A stretch of DNA of 6,283 nt from Verrucomicrobiota bacterium (GTDB lineage Bacteria > Verrucomicrobiota > Verrucomicrobiia > Chthoniobacterales > UBA10450), in NCBI GenBank assembly GCA_003219395.1, contig QHOR01000323.1, positions 2,710 through 8,992 of the forward strand, given 5' to 3'. Both the position numbers and the translations under genes were made by a program. Shown here in pieces: positions 1 to 5,763 of the stretch. The notes under the pieces were generated by a model that was given only the letters and a program-made list of their open reading frames with translations, was not told the DNA's origin and did not search any database. How positions within the stretch are numbered: the stretch's first letter is position 1; every line of letters starts with the position of its first letter.

Positions 1-1
1 C

Positions 2-556
2 AAACGTGACAAGGTGGAACTCAACGTCACTGTGTCACGCGAGGAACAGGAACAAGCTTTTCAGCAAACAACCCTGAGCGTCCGCACGTCGTCAGTGGAC
101 GAAAAGGCAAAGGAGCTTCGCGCTCTCGCCGAGAAGCACGGCGGGCGCATTCGTAGTTCGACCTTCAGTCGTGATCCGGATGGCCGGGCAGTGGCAAATG
201 TTTCGCTGCGCGTACCGATGAAAAATTATGCGGCGCTCATGCAATCGCTCGATTCGTTAGGCGCAATCGAGAACGTAAGTGTTCAGCGTCAGGACCGCTC
301 GGATGGACAGATCGATGAAGCAAACGCACCGGCCGACATTTCGATCCGGGTTTACAGCCAGGGCAATATCGTTTCGCAGCAGAGTGGTTTGGTTGCCACG
401 CTGCGGCGTACACTGGCACAAAGCGCCGGGGCCATCATGTGGAGCTTGCGCATGATTGGTGTGGCTTTCGATTGTGGCGGTAGTTTGGATTATCAGGCGC
501 GTGGTTCGCGCACGGCAGCCGCGACAGTGATTGGCAAGTGCTACTTGTCATCCTGA
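2..556 (+). CDS. DUF4349-type putative membrane protein, 5'-truncated by the window edge and frameshifted near its C-terminus
   Basis: The reading frame is open to the left edge. The GTG at 14 is probably an internal Val, because in-frame codons KRDK precede it and no ribosome site is visible. The core has a VRTSSVDEKAKEL helix, AEKHGGRIRSSTFSRD and then SLRVPMKNYAALMQSLDSLG. This is the pattern of DUF4349 envelope proteins (GG-turn, RVP, LGxI), whose biochemical role is not established. It continues through ADISIRVYSQGNIV to AGAIMWSLRMI, where a C-terminal membrane helix should begin. The 556 frame instead runs into a polar tail. In the frame starting at 456 the expected anchor appears (VWLSIVAVVWIIRRVVRA) and stops at 528-530. 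An extra base between about 455 and 470 explains this. The long coiled coil that many family members carry between the RVP region and the anchor is missing or very short. Family assignment is fairly confident; function is unknown. Confidence 0.7.
   Translation, partial: KRDKVELNVTVSREEQEQAFQQTTLSVRTSSVDEKAKELRALAEKHGGRIRSSTFSRDPDGRAVANVSLRVPMKNYAALMQSLDSLGAIENVSVQRQDRSDGQIDEANAPADISIRVYSQGNIVSQQSGLVATLRRTLAQSAGAIMWSLRMIGVAFDCGGSLDYQARGSRTAAATVIGKCYLSS
456..530 (+). pseudogene. Displaced membrane anchor of the DUF4349 protein (out of frame)
   Basis: Read from 456, the sequence encodes LVWLSIVAVVWIIRRVVRA and a few more residues before TGA at 528-530. This is a hydrophobic helix followed by an Arg-rich cytoplasmic tail, as expected directly after WSLRMI. 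The same frame has a TGA at 453-455, so the shift must lie at or after 455. Restoring it would end the protein at 530 rather than 556. I infer that it belongs to the upstream gene and is not an independent small protein, because there is no start codon or ribosome site suited to it. Confidence 0.65.
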
Positions 557-583
557 GCCGCGAAGGTGGCGAAGGCACCTGAC
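546..583 (+). repeat. TGTCATYCYGAG-type dispersed repeat, copy A
   Basis: The copy begins TGTCATCCTGAGC and continues into a GAAGG-rich stretch ending near ACCTGACC. It resembles copies at 2507-2540 (plus) and 4085-4124 (minus), sharing about 10 of the first 12 bases. It lies just behind the restored stop of the DUF4349 gene (530), in the same orientation, and overlaps the last codons of the frameshifted frame. I recall similar GTCATTCCGAGC/GTCATCCTGAGC elements as common intergenic repeats in soil Verrucomicrobiota and Acidobacteriota; their function is not known to me. Confidence 0.45.
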
Positions 584-719
584 CTATTTCGACCGACACG
601 CGCAAACATCCTGGTGTGATCGACCAGCTTTGTGAGGCCCGCCGCTCCGCCGGGAATAATAGGCATTAAACCGAATCATTCTTGCTCGCTACCGAAACGA
701 GTCATAGGTTCCTAGTGTC

Positions 720-730
720 GGAGACTGGCG
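720..730 (+). promoter_or_regulatory. Ribosome binding site of the aromatic amino acid hydroxylase
   Basis: GGAG at 720-723 lies 7 nt before the ATG at 731. This is a standard Shine-Dalgarno distance and supports that start. The rest of the gap (584-719) shows no convincing promoter. A TTGCTC at 682-687 with a TAGGTT at 705-710 has 17-nt spacing but a poor match to the -10 consensus. Confidence 0.6.
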
Positions 731-1942
731 ATGAAAGCTCAAGGCGGTATCAGCTATAGCAATGCGGCGGTCGCCGCTTGTCCGAAGCACTTACTCCAAT
801 TTGCAGTCGATCAGCGGTACGACGATTACACACCGGTGGATCATGCGGTCTGGCGGTTCATCATGCGCCAGAACATTTTTTTCCTGAAAGAATACGCGCA
901 CAAAGTTTATTTTCAGGGTCTTCTCGACACCGGCATTTCATTTGAACGCATTCCGCGCATCGAAGAGATGAATCAAATTCTGGCGAAGATAGGATGGGGC
1001 GCAGTGGCAGTGGACGGTTTCATCCCGCCGGCTGCGTTCATGGAATTTCAAGCCTACAAAGTGCTGGTGATCGCCTGTGACATGCGGCAAATCCATCACA
1101 TTGAATACACACCGGCGCCGGATATCGTCCATGAGGCCGCCGGTCACGCACCCATCATCGTCGATCGCGAATACTCAAATTATTTGCAGCGTTTCGGTGA
1201 GGTCGGTGCAAAAGCAATGTCCTCGAAAAAAGATTTCGAGCTATATCAAGCAATTCGGCATTTATCGATTTTAAAGGAGCGACCGAACGTCGACCCGAAA
1301 GAACTCGATGAAGCGACCAAACTGGTCGAACATCGCCAGAAAAACCTTGGCGCGCCTTCGGAAATGGCGCTGCTCTCGCGTTTGCATTGGTGGACGGTGG
1401 AGTATGGACTCATTGGCACACTCGAGAACCCCAAAATTTACGGCGCAGGTTTGCTTTCATCTATCGGCGAATCGGTGTCATGCCTGGAGCCCGAGGTAAA
1501 GAAGATCCCCTACTCCGTTGATGCACAGAACTACGCGTTCGACATCACGACAAAACAGCCGCAGCTGTTCGTCTGTCGCGATTTTCAGCACCTGAAAAAC
1601 GTGCTTGAAGAATTTGCCAGTAAAATGGCCTTCAAGATCGGCGGACTCGAAGGTATCAACAAAGCCATCGAATGTAATAACACTGCGACTTGTGAATATT
1701 CGTCCGGTCTACAAGTCAGCGGGACTTTTACCGAGGTGACCACGGACGAAAACAACTCGACGATTTACCTGCGAACAACCGGCAAGACCGCACTTGCATT
1801 CCGAGGTAAAGAACTCGAAGGCCATGGAATCGACCATCACAAGGACGGCTTTGGTTCGCCGATTGGCAACTGGAAACAAACACCAACGGCGCCAGAGCTG
1901 CTGACCAAGGATCAACTGCAGAGTTCATCAGCGGCCTCGTAG
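731..1942 (+). CDS. Aromatic amino acid hydroxylase (phenylalanine 4-monooxygenase family, long form), catalytic part; frameshifted before its C-terminal domain
   Basis: This is a biopterin-dependent non-haem iron hydroxylase, most likely phenylalanine to tyrosine, using tetrahydropterin and O2 in the cytoplasm. Visible landmarks are YTPVDHAVWR near residue 33, the iron motif PDIVHEAAGHAP with His134 and His139, the third ligand Glu224 in WWTVEYGLIG, and KIYGAGLLSSIGES at about 236-249. His139 and Glu224 are 85 residues apart, against 40 in the human enzyme, so there is an insertion of about 45 residues (roughly 150-208), typical of the bacterial long form. There is no N-terminal ACT domain. 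ATG 731 has a good ribosome site. The frame stops at 1940-1942 after a spurious SSSAAS tail. The true continuation is in another frame from about 1921. Phe, Tyr or Trp specificity cannot be read from the sequence. Confidence 0.9.
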   Translation: MKAQGGISYSNAAVAACPKHLLQFAVDQRYDDYTPVDHAVWRFIMRQNIFFLKEYAHKVYFQGLLDTGISFERIPRIEEMNQILAKIGWGAVAVDGFIPPAAFMEFQAYKVLVIACDMRQIHHIEYTPAPDIVHEAAGHAPIIVDREYSNYLQRFGEVGAKAMSSKKDFELYQAIRHLSILKERPNVDPKELDEATKLVEHRQKNLGAPSEMALLSRLHWWTVEYGLIGTLENPKIYGAGLLSSIGESVSCLEPEVKKIPYSVDAQNYAFDITTKQPQLFVCRDFQHLKNVLEEFASKMAFKIGGLEGINKAIECNNTATCEYSSGLQVSGTFTEVTTDENNSTIYLRTTGKTALAFRGKELEGHGIDHHKDGFGSPIGNWKQTPTAPELLTKDQLQSSSAAS

Positions 1943-2496
1943 TCTCCGGGAAAGTTGAGAAAATTCTGCACCGCGACGGGAAACTGTTGTTAATCGGATT
2001 CTCACACTGCAGCGCGAAATACCACGACCGAGTGCTGTTTGAGCCTGACTGGGGTGTCTATGACATGGCGATTGGGGAACGAATCAGCTCTGTCTTTAAC
2101 GGGGCGGCGGACAAGGATGCTTACAATCAGGTGGCGCTGGTTCCCAAAGAACGCACCATCAAAGTTCCGTCGGACGCGAAACGCAAACGACTCGAGAACC
2201 TTTACGCGCAGGTACGCAAGATTCGCGACAGCAAGACTGGTTACGAACGGCTTGGCGAAATTTGGGAGACACAGCAGGCCGAACACCCGGAGGACTGGCT
2301 GTTGTCCATGGAAATTTTCGAAATTCTCGACGCGACTCAGCAACAGCCAGAGCTGAAAGCCAGAATCAAAAAGTTCCTTGATGAGAAGAAAACGAAGACC
2401 AACGATCTTTCGACGCTGATCAGTTGGGGATTCCGCCTCGTGGAATATCACAAACAGCCGGACTACCAGGCGACATTGCACGCGTCACCCAAGTGA
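1921..2496 (+). CDS. C-terminal domain of the same aromatic amino acid hydroxylase, displaced by a frameshift
   Basis: From 1921 this frame reads EFISGLVVSGKVEKIL, then GKLLLIGFSHCSAKYHDRVL, DWGVYDMAIGE, SVFNGAADKDAY and a helical tail ending at 2496. I recognise this as the extra C-terminal region of long-form bacterial aromatic amino acid hydroxylases: a small beta-rich segment, then helices. Its function is not known to me. Joined to the upstream part the enzyme would be about 590 residues, close to the usual length of roughly 580. Moving from the upstream frame to this one needs a net -1 shift near 1919-1921. I recall family members having more residues before the EFxSG segment, so a slightly larger deletion is possible. 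The only independent starts are TTG 1987 and ATG 2065, neither with a good ribosome site, so separate translation looks unlikely. Confidence 0.8.
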   Translation, partial: EFISGLVVSGKVEKILHRDGKLLLIGFSHCSAKYHDRVLFEPDWGVYDMAIGERISSVFNGAADKDAYNQVALVPKERTIKVPSDAKRKRLENLYAQVRKIRDSKTGYERLGEIWETQQAEHPEDWLLSMEIFEILDATQQQPELKARIKKFLDEKKTKTNDLSTLISWGFRLVEYHKQPDYQATLHASPK

Positions 2497-2506
2497 CATC
2501 GCTTCG

Positions 2507-2540
2507 TGTTATTCCGAGCCGAGTGGAGGAGTGGGGTTGG
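2507..2540 (+). repeat. TGTCATTCCGAG-type dispersed repeat, copy B
   Basis: The copy begins TGTTATTCCGAGCC and continues with GAGTGGAGGAGTGGGG. It starts 10 nt after the hydroxylase stop, in the same orientation, and covers the convergent hydrolase's stop codon (2509-2511) and last codons. It matches the heads of copies A and C at about 10 of 12 bases. Confidence 0.45.
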
Positions 2541-3774
2541 CGCCGCCAGACGGTGATGAATTCGCCCTCGGTTTGATAAGCACACTTGACCCGTAGCTGG
2601 CCGTTAGTCGGCCGTCTCGCGCAAAGTCACGGATCATGGCAAAGTAGCCCGGCGCATATCGCGTCGATACGCGTTCGCCATTTGGTGCGAGTTCATACTC
2701 GGTCATTCCATGCTCAGCGTGAGGAAATAAGGCCAGTGTAATCGGTTTGCCTTCAGCGATCAGTATTTTGATACGGCGACTCGTCTCAGCGCTTGGCGCT
2801 TCGAGATCGTCTTCTCCGAGAATCCACAACTGTGGGGCTTCAACGGCGCGAAGCGTGGGCATTGGATCATACCGGAACGGCGTGCCGGGAAGAGAATCCT
2901 TAAACTTCTCGCGCGCTTCGGCGGCGGTGTACGGCAAAATGAAATGCGTATAATTGCCATGGAGATCCTTATACCAAGGCTCGTTACGGTACTTGGCCCT
3001 GACCGCATCGAAATGTTCGAACCCTTTAGTGAAATTGCTCTCGAACACTGCTTCTGCGGCGGATGCTACCTCCAATGCCTTCGAAATTTCTTTGTCGGTA
3101 TGTCCTTTGAGGCGCATCTCAAGCGCAACCTCTTCCTGATCTTCGTCAATGACCGAAACGGCCAGCCCGAAGCTAACAATAACGAAATCGATCGGCACAC
3201 GCGTTGCGGCGAGCGGCGCAACCCATCCGCCCTGACTACCTGCCTGATAGCCGATCCTGGCGCACCTGGTACCTGCGATTCGCTTCGCTTCCTGAACACC
3301 AGCCACGGCATCATCAGCGAGTGTATCGAAATCCTGGGTATATTTACCGGCCGATCCGCCGGTTCCGCGTTTATCATAAACGAATGCGCCAACGTTCTCG
3401 GCCGGTAACAGTCGTTGAAGCGCATACGAGTCGCGCGCAGAATCCCGTTCCGCGCCGTGAATGAGAACCACGATCGGAACCGGGTCATTGCTCTTCGGCA
3501 TTACTAATCGGCCCGCGAGCTTAATTCCTTCACGGCCTTCAAATACCGTGTCGGTCACATCGAATGGAATCCGATGAGCTTTTCTACGGTCAAATTCGAT
3601 TTCACCCGTTGCGCAAGGAGTGAAAGAGGCGGTGTGTCCATCTGGGCGATCTGTCCATCCCGATGTGCTTCTCCACGAGCCGTCGCCCTTATGCAAAACC
3701 CCGGTTGTGCCATCGAACTTGCGCCAGCGAAACGTGTCGCCTTCGGACCGCGCGATATCGATGATCTCTCCATC
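2509..3774 (-). CDS. Secreted alpha/beta hydrolase (serine hydrolase/peptidase-like), main part; frameshifted from its signal peptide
   Basis: This is an alpha/beta-hydrolase of the prolyl-oligopeptidase/BAAT-like kind; the substrate is unknown. The frame opens right after a TAG at 3777-3775 and reads DGEIIDIARSEGDTFRWRKF. The first usable start inside it is only a TTG at 3696. Counting from there: an N-terminal beta region with EGREGIKLAGRLVMP (53-67), the oxyanion strand VVLIHGAERDSARDS (76-90), YDKRGTGGS (107-115), and the nucleophile elbow IGYQAGSQGGW with Ser154. A helical cap follows at about 185-270, then the acid in LGEDDLEAP (Asp295/296) and the base in HAEHGM (His328). The elbow has AGSQGG where GHSQGG is common. 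The natural N-terminus with signal peptide lies in another frame at 3884-3775. The gene is convergent with the hydroxylase, with 12 nt between stop codons. The last residues (PTPPLGSE) are encoded by repeat copy B. Confidence 0.8.
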   Translation of the reverse strand, partial: DGEIIDIARSEGDTFRWRKFDGTTGVLHKGDGSWRSTSGWTDRPDGHTASFTPCATGEIEFDRRKAHRIPFDVTDTVFEGREGIKLAGRLVMPKSNDPVPIVVLIHGAERDSARDSYALQRLLPAENVGAFVYDKRGTGGSAGKYTQDFDTLADDAVAGVQEAKRIAGTRCARIGYQAGSQGGWVAPLAATRVPIDFVIVSFGLAVSVIDEDQEEVALEMRLKGHTDKEISKALEVASAAEAVFESNFTKGFEHFDAVRAKYRNEPWYKDLHGNYTHFILPYTAAEAREKFKDSLPGTPFRYDPMPTLRAVEAPQLWILGEDDLEAPSAETSRRIKILIAEGKPITLALFPHAEHGMTEYELAPNGERVSTRYAPGYFAMIRDFARDGRLTASYGSSVLIKPRANSSPSGGANPTPPLGSE

Positions 3775-3884
3775 CTAGCGGTGCCGCGTCCCGGTTCGTT
3801 GGCAATAGCGGCACCCATAAAAGCTGCCGAGAGAGCGCAGAGAATCAATTGGTGTGACAATGGATGAATCGCGAGACGTTGCAT
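3775..3884 (-). pseudogene. Signal peptide and N-terminus of the alpha/beta hydrolase, out of frame with the body
   Basis: ATG at 3884 starts MQRLAIHPLSHQLILCALSA followed by AFMGAAIA-NEPGRGTAR. This is a basic start, a hydrophobic core and an A-x-A cleavage site (AIA before NE), a clear Sec signal peptide. There is no lipobox, since the Cys is preceded by Leu. After GTAR the frame becomes unrelated sequence, while the frame starting at 3774 gives DGEIID and the hydrolase. A single G lost from a GGG run (AGG-GAT to AGGAT) at about 3774 would join them as GTAR-DGEIID, giving about 458 residues. A TTG at 3899 is an alternative start but adds little. No strong ribosome site is visible. The product is inferred to be exported or periplasmic. 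Confidence 0.7.
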
Positions 3885-4084
3885 CTCTGTGTGATGCAAT
3901 TCATCAGTAATGCGGATTCAAAATGTTCACCGATGATGCGGAGCGCACTTTAAAGAGCTTTTCGCCTATTCGTCCTTCCTTTTTGTTGTGTCGAACGAAC
4001 TCGAGACATTTCTCAATATTTCGAGAGATTTGATTCGCTCACTGCCTGTTCGCTCGATCTTCGGTTTGCGCTTCTATGTCGCGC

Positions 4085-4124
4085 CTTCCGACTCGCCTCA
4101 TTCTCGACTTGCCCCGGAATGACA
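4085..4124 (-). repeat. TGTCATTCCGAG-type dispersed repeat, copy C
   Basis: Read on the minus strand from 4124, the copy begins TGTCATTCCGGGGC and continues into GAATGAGGCGAGTCGGAAG. It starts about 10 nt beyond the stop of the PAS-domain gene, in that gene's orientation, as copies A and B do for theirs. The rest of the 249-nt gap (3885-4133) is AT-richer and must hold the hydrolase promoter, but I could not pick out convincing -35/-10 boxes or a terminator. Confidence 0.45.
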
Positions 4125-4133
4125 GACTACGCG

Positions 4134-4994
4134 TTAAACAGTTTCGTCCTTGAAGTGACGTTTGCCTTTTAGCGCCTTCGCGTATTCGTCTTTGCTCAAA
4201 ATATTTTCGTCAAGCTGCAGCTCGGTACGAAGGAAGTTTTGGAACCATGTTTCGATACGTTGCCGGTCGCGCAGTACGTCCTCCGTGACGTAATTAGCAT
4301 CAATGTTAATGCAGATCGCGCCAACGATTCCAAATTCCTTTCGCTTGATCGGGATGGTCGTGCATTTGAATCTTCGCGCGCCGATGTTTAGCTCGTAATT
4401 CAATTTTTCTTCATTCAGAAGCTGCCTGCGTTTGAGATCTATCAGCAGATTCGTTGTGCCGTCACGCAAATGTCGTCCAGTCACATTATTTTCGAGCGTG
4501 ATGAGCGAGTGCGCAGGGTCAGCCAGGTTGTGCAGCAAGATCTCGATCCCAGTATTCGGAAACGATTTTCCGATCAACCGCACAATCCGCTCGTAGTTTT
4601 CGAGGAATTCGTGTGTGTCATCGGTGACTCTTTTGCCGTCGTATTTTTCAAAAAGCTGCGCGTAAACCTTCTGCTCCTGGGGCTCAAGCTGAGTGCGCAC
4701 ATTGTTTTGCTCACCGATGAAGATGAGTTGTCGCGCGGCTGTATGATCTTCGTTCTTGAGGAAGTAATGCATCCCCAGCCGAAAGTCTTTCAAGCTGAAC
4801 TCGCCGAAGTTTTCGCGAGTTACGATAAACGGATAAAAGTCGTACTCTTCGAGATTTCGCCCAAACTTGCGCTGCCGCTCCTTATATTTGCCCCACAGAA
4901 AACCGAGGCCCAGAAAAAGCAACGATACGATGATCGACGCGACGACATTGATTGTGAGCTCGCTCTGCAAGGCGTTAATCATAATTGCGAACAC
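4134..4994 (-). CDS. Membrane-anchored protein with a YheO-like PAS domain
   Basis: The protein has 286 residues from GTG 4994, or 282 from the ATG at 4982. One transmembrane helix (about 15-34, INVVASIIVSLLFLGLGFLW) is followed by a basic stop-transfer stretch GKYKERQRKFGR, so most of the protein should be cytoplasmic. Residues 50-130 form a helical linker rich in charged residues. Residues about 133-236 look like the YheO-like PAS fold (PF08348): FPNTGIEILLHNLADPAHSL, then NVTGRHLRDGTTNLLIDL and finally FGIVGAICINID. YheO-family regulators normally carry a C-terminal helix-turn-helix; here the protein ends in about 50 residues of helical, non-HTH-like sequence. The start is 4 nt after the reductase stop, with TGGAAA about 14 nt upstream, so translational coupling is likely. 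I infer a sensory or signalling role; the ligand is unknown. Confidence 0.75.
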   Translation of the reverse strand: MFAIMINALQSELTINVVASIIVSLLFLGLGFLWGKYKERQRKFGRNLEEYDFYPFIVTRENFGEFSLKDFRLGMHYFLKNEDHTAARQLIFIGEQNNVRTQLEPQEQKVYAQLFEKYDGKRVTDDTHEFLENYERIVRLIGKSFPNTGIEILLHNLADPAHSLITLENNVTGRHLRDGTTNLLIDLKRRQLLNEEKLNYELNIGARRFKCTTIPIKRKEFGIVGAICINIDANYVTEDVLRDRQRIETWFQNFLRTELQLDENILSKDEYAKALKGKRHFKDETV

Positions 4995-4998
4995 TGAA

Positions 4999-5691
4999 TC
5001 ACAGATTTCCAGCCAGACTGGAGAGCGTGATGTTTTCGATGAGCGTGTCCGTCGGGCGCGCTAAAGCGAATGCCACCGCATCAGCCACCTGCGTCGCGCT
5101 CATCATGCGGTCGCGTGGCCATTTGCCCTCGACCTGGCTCCAAATTTCGGTGTCAGTTGCGGCGGGATAAACATTGATCACGCGCACTTTGCGGTCGCGC
5201 AGCTCTTCGCGCACGCACCGCGAGAAGCCTTCGAGCGCAAATTTGCTCATACAGTAGGCGCTCCAGTTTGGGAATGCGGTTTTTGCCGCGACGGAAAGAA
5301 TGTTGACGACGCTCGAACCCGGCGACATCCGAGGCGCAAAGCGCTGCGTCAACAAGAACGGCGCGGTAACATTCACACCGACAGTTTGCTCCCATTCGAT
5401 CGACGTGATCTCGGTGAACGGTTTCACCACCGCAATGCCTGCGTTGTTCACGAGCAGGTCGATTGGGTGGCGGCCGACTTCGGCAATGAGATCGGAAACG
5501 CCACGCGCCGTCGCGAGATCGTGAATCAGTGGCGTCACCTTCGTACATTGCGGCTCGACAACTTTGCGCGTCTGTGCCAGCGCCACCGTGTCACGTCCGT
5601 GCAAAAGCAATTCCACATCTTTGCCAGCTAGCTTTTCGGCAATGGCGCGACCGATCCCGCGGCTGGCGCCTGTGATGAGATATCGTTTCAT
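4999..5691 (-). CDS. Short-chain dehydrogenase/reductase, probable sepiapterin reductase
   Basis: This is a complete 230-residue classical SDR. It has the nucleotide motif TGASRGIG (7-14), HGRD (31-34, where Arg33 suggests NADPH), NNAG (82-85), catalytic Ser133 in NILSVAAK, and the YxxxK pair Tyr146/Lys150 in SAYCMSKFALEG. The SVAAKTAF...YCMSKF region, the later VYPAATDTEIW, and the MM...A..V..A pattern near the C-terminus resemble bacterial sepiapterin reductase (the Chlorobium enzyme, from memory). The neighbour upstream in the transcript is a PTPS, whose product this enzyme would reduce to tetrahydrobiopterin. It could still be another NADPH-dependent carbonyl reductase. ATG 5691 has no clear Shine-Dalgarno sequence. 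The next gene starts 4 nt after its stop. Confidence 0.75.
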   Translation of the reverse strand: MKRYLITGASRGIGRAIAEKLAGKDVELLLHGRDTVALAQTRKVVEPQCTKVTPLIHDLATARGVSDLIAEVGRHPIDLLVNNAGIAVVKPFTEITSIEWEQTVGVNVTAPFLLTQRFAPRMSPGSSVVNILSVAAKTAFPNWSAYCMSKFALEGFSRCVREELRDRKVRVINVYPAATDTEIWSQVEGKWPRDRMMSATQVADAVAFALARPTDTLIENITLSSLAGNL

Positions 5692-5701
5692 TCGGAGTTA
5701 T

Positions 5702-5761
5702 TGTAGCGGCGGTCTCTGACCGCCGACCACTGATTTTCGACGCTCAGAGAGCCCCGCTACA
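5702..5761 (-). repeat. Palindromic repeat in the PTPS/reductase gap
   Basis: Arms 5702-5726 and 5737-5761 are inverted copies matching at 21 of 25 positions, with a 10-nt loop; both outer ends read TGTAGCGG. The left arm contains its own perfect hairpin, CGGCGGT (5707-5713) pairing with ACCGCCG (5719-5725) around CTCTG. The right arm contains GCTC (5742-5745) pairing with GAGC (5749-5752). It fills about 60 of the 72 nt between the PTPS stop and the reductase start. There is no T-tract, so it is not a standard intrinsic terminator. It looks like a REP-type dispersed palindrome and could modulate downstream expression or mRNA stability. No symmetric strand is implied. Confidence 0.75.
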
Positions 5762-5763
5762 GT

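Noticed and set aside
638..654. CCCG...CGGG hairpin upstream of the hydroxylase as a terminator or attenuator
   Set aside because: The stem is short with an internal mismatch and is followed by AATAAT rather than a T-run; chance level in GC-rich DNA.
1900..1942. Programmed ribosomal frameshift in the hydroxylase
   Set aside because: There is no X-XXY-YYZ slippery site, no obvious downstream structure, and the family is normally encoded in one frame.
2002..2481. 159-residue minus-strand open frame opposite the hydroxylase C-terminal domain
   Set aside because: It lies wholly antisense to a recognisable protein domain and shows no family motif; it is a shadow frame.
1987..2496. Independent gene starting at TTG 1987
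   Set aside because: Homologous sequence continues upstream in the same frame to at least 1921, and no ribosome site precedes the TTG; it is the C-terminal part of the hydroxylase.
2484..2497. GTCAC-CCAA-GTGAC hairpin at the hydroxylase stop as a bidirectional terminator
   Set aside because: The stem is only 5 bp, overlaps the stop codon and has no T-tract on either side.
3775..3884. Lipoprotein signal in the hydrolase N-terminus
   Set aside because: The Cys in LILC is preceded by Leu rather than Gly, Ala or Ser, and a normal AIA cleavage site follows.
4470..4997. 175-residue plus-strand open frame opposite the PAS gene
   Set aside because: It is antisense to a gene with a clear membrane helix and PAS motifs; the composition mirrors that gene and no ribosome site or domain is seen.
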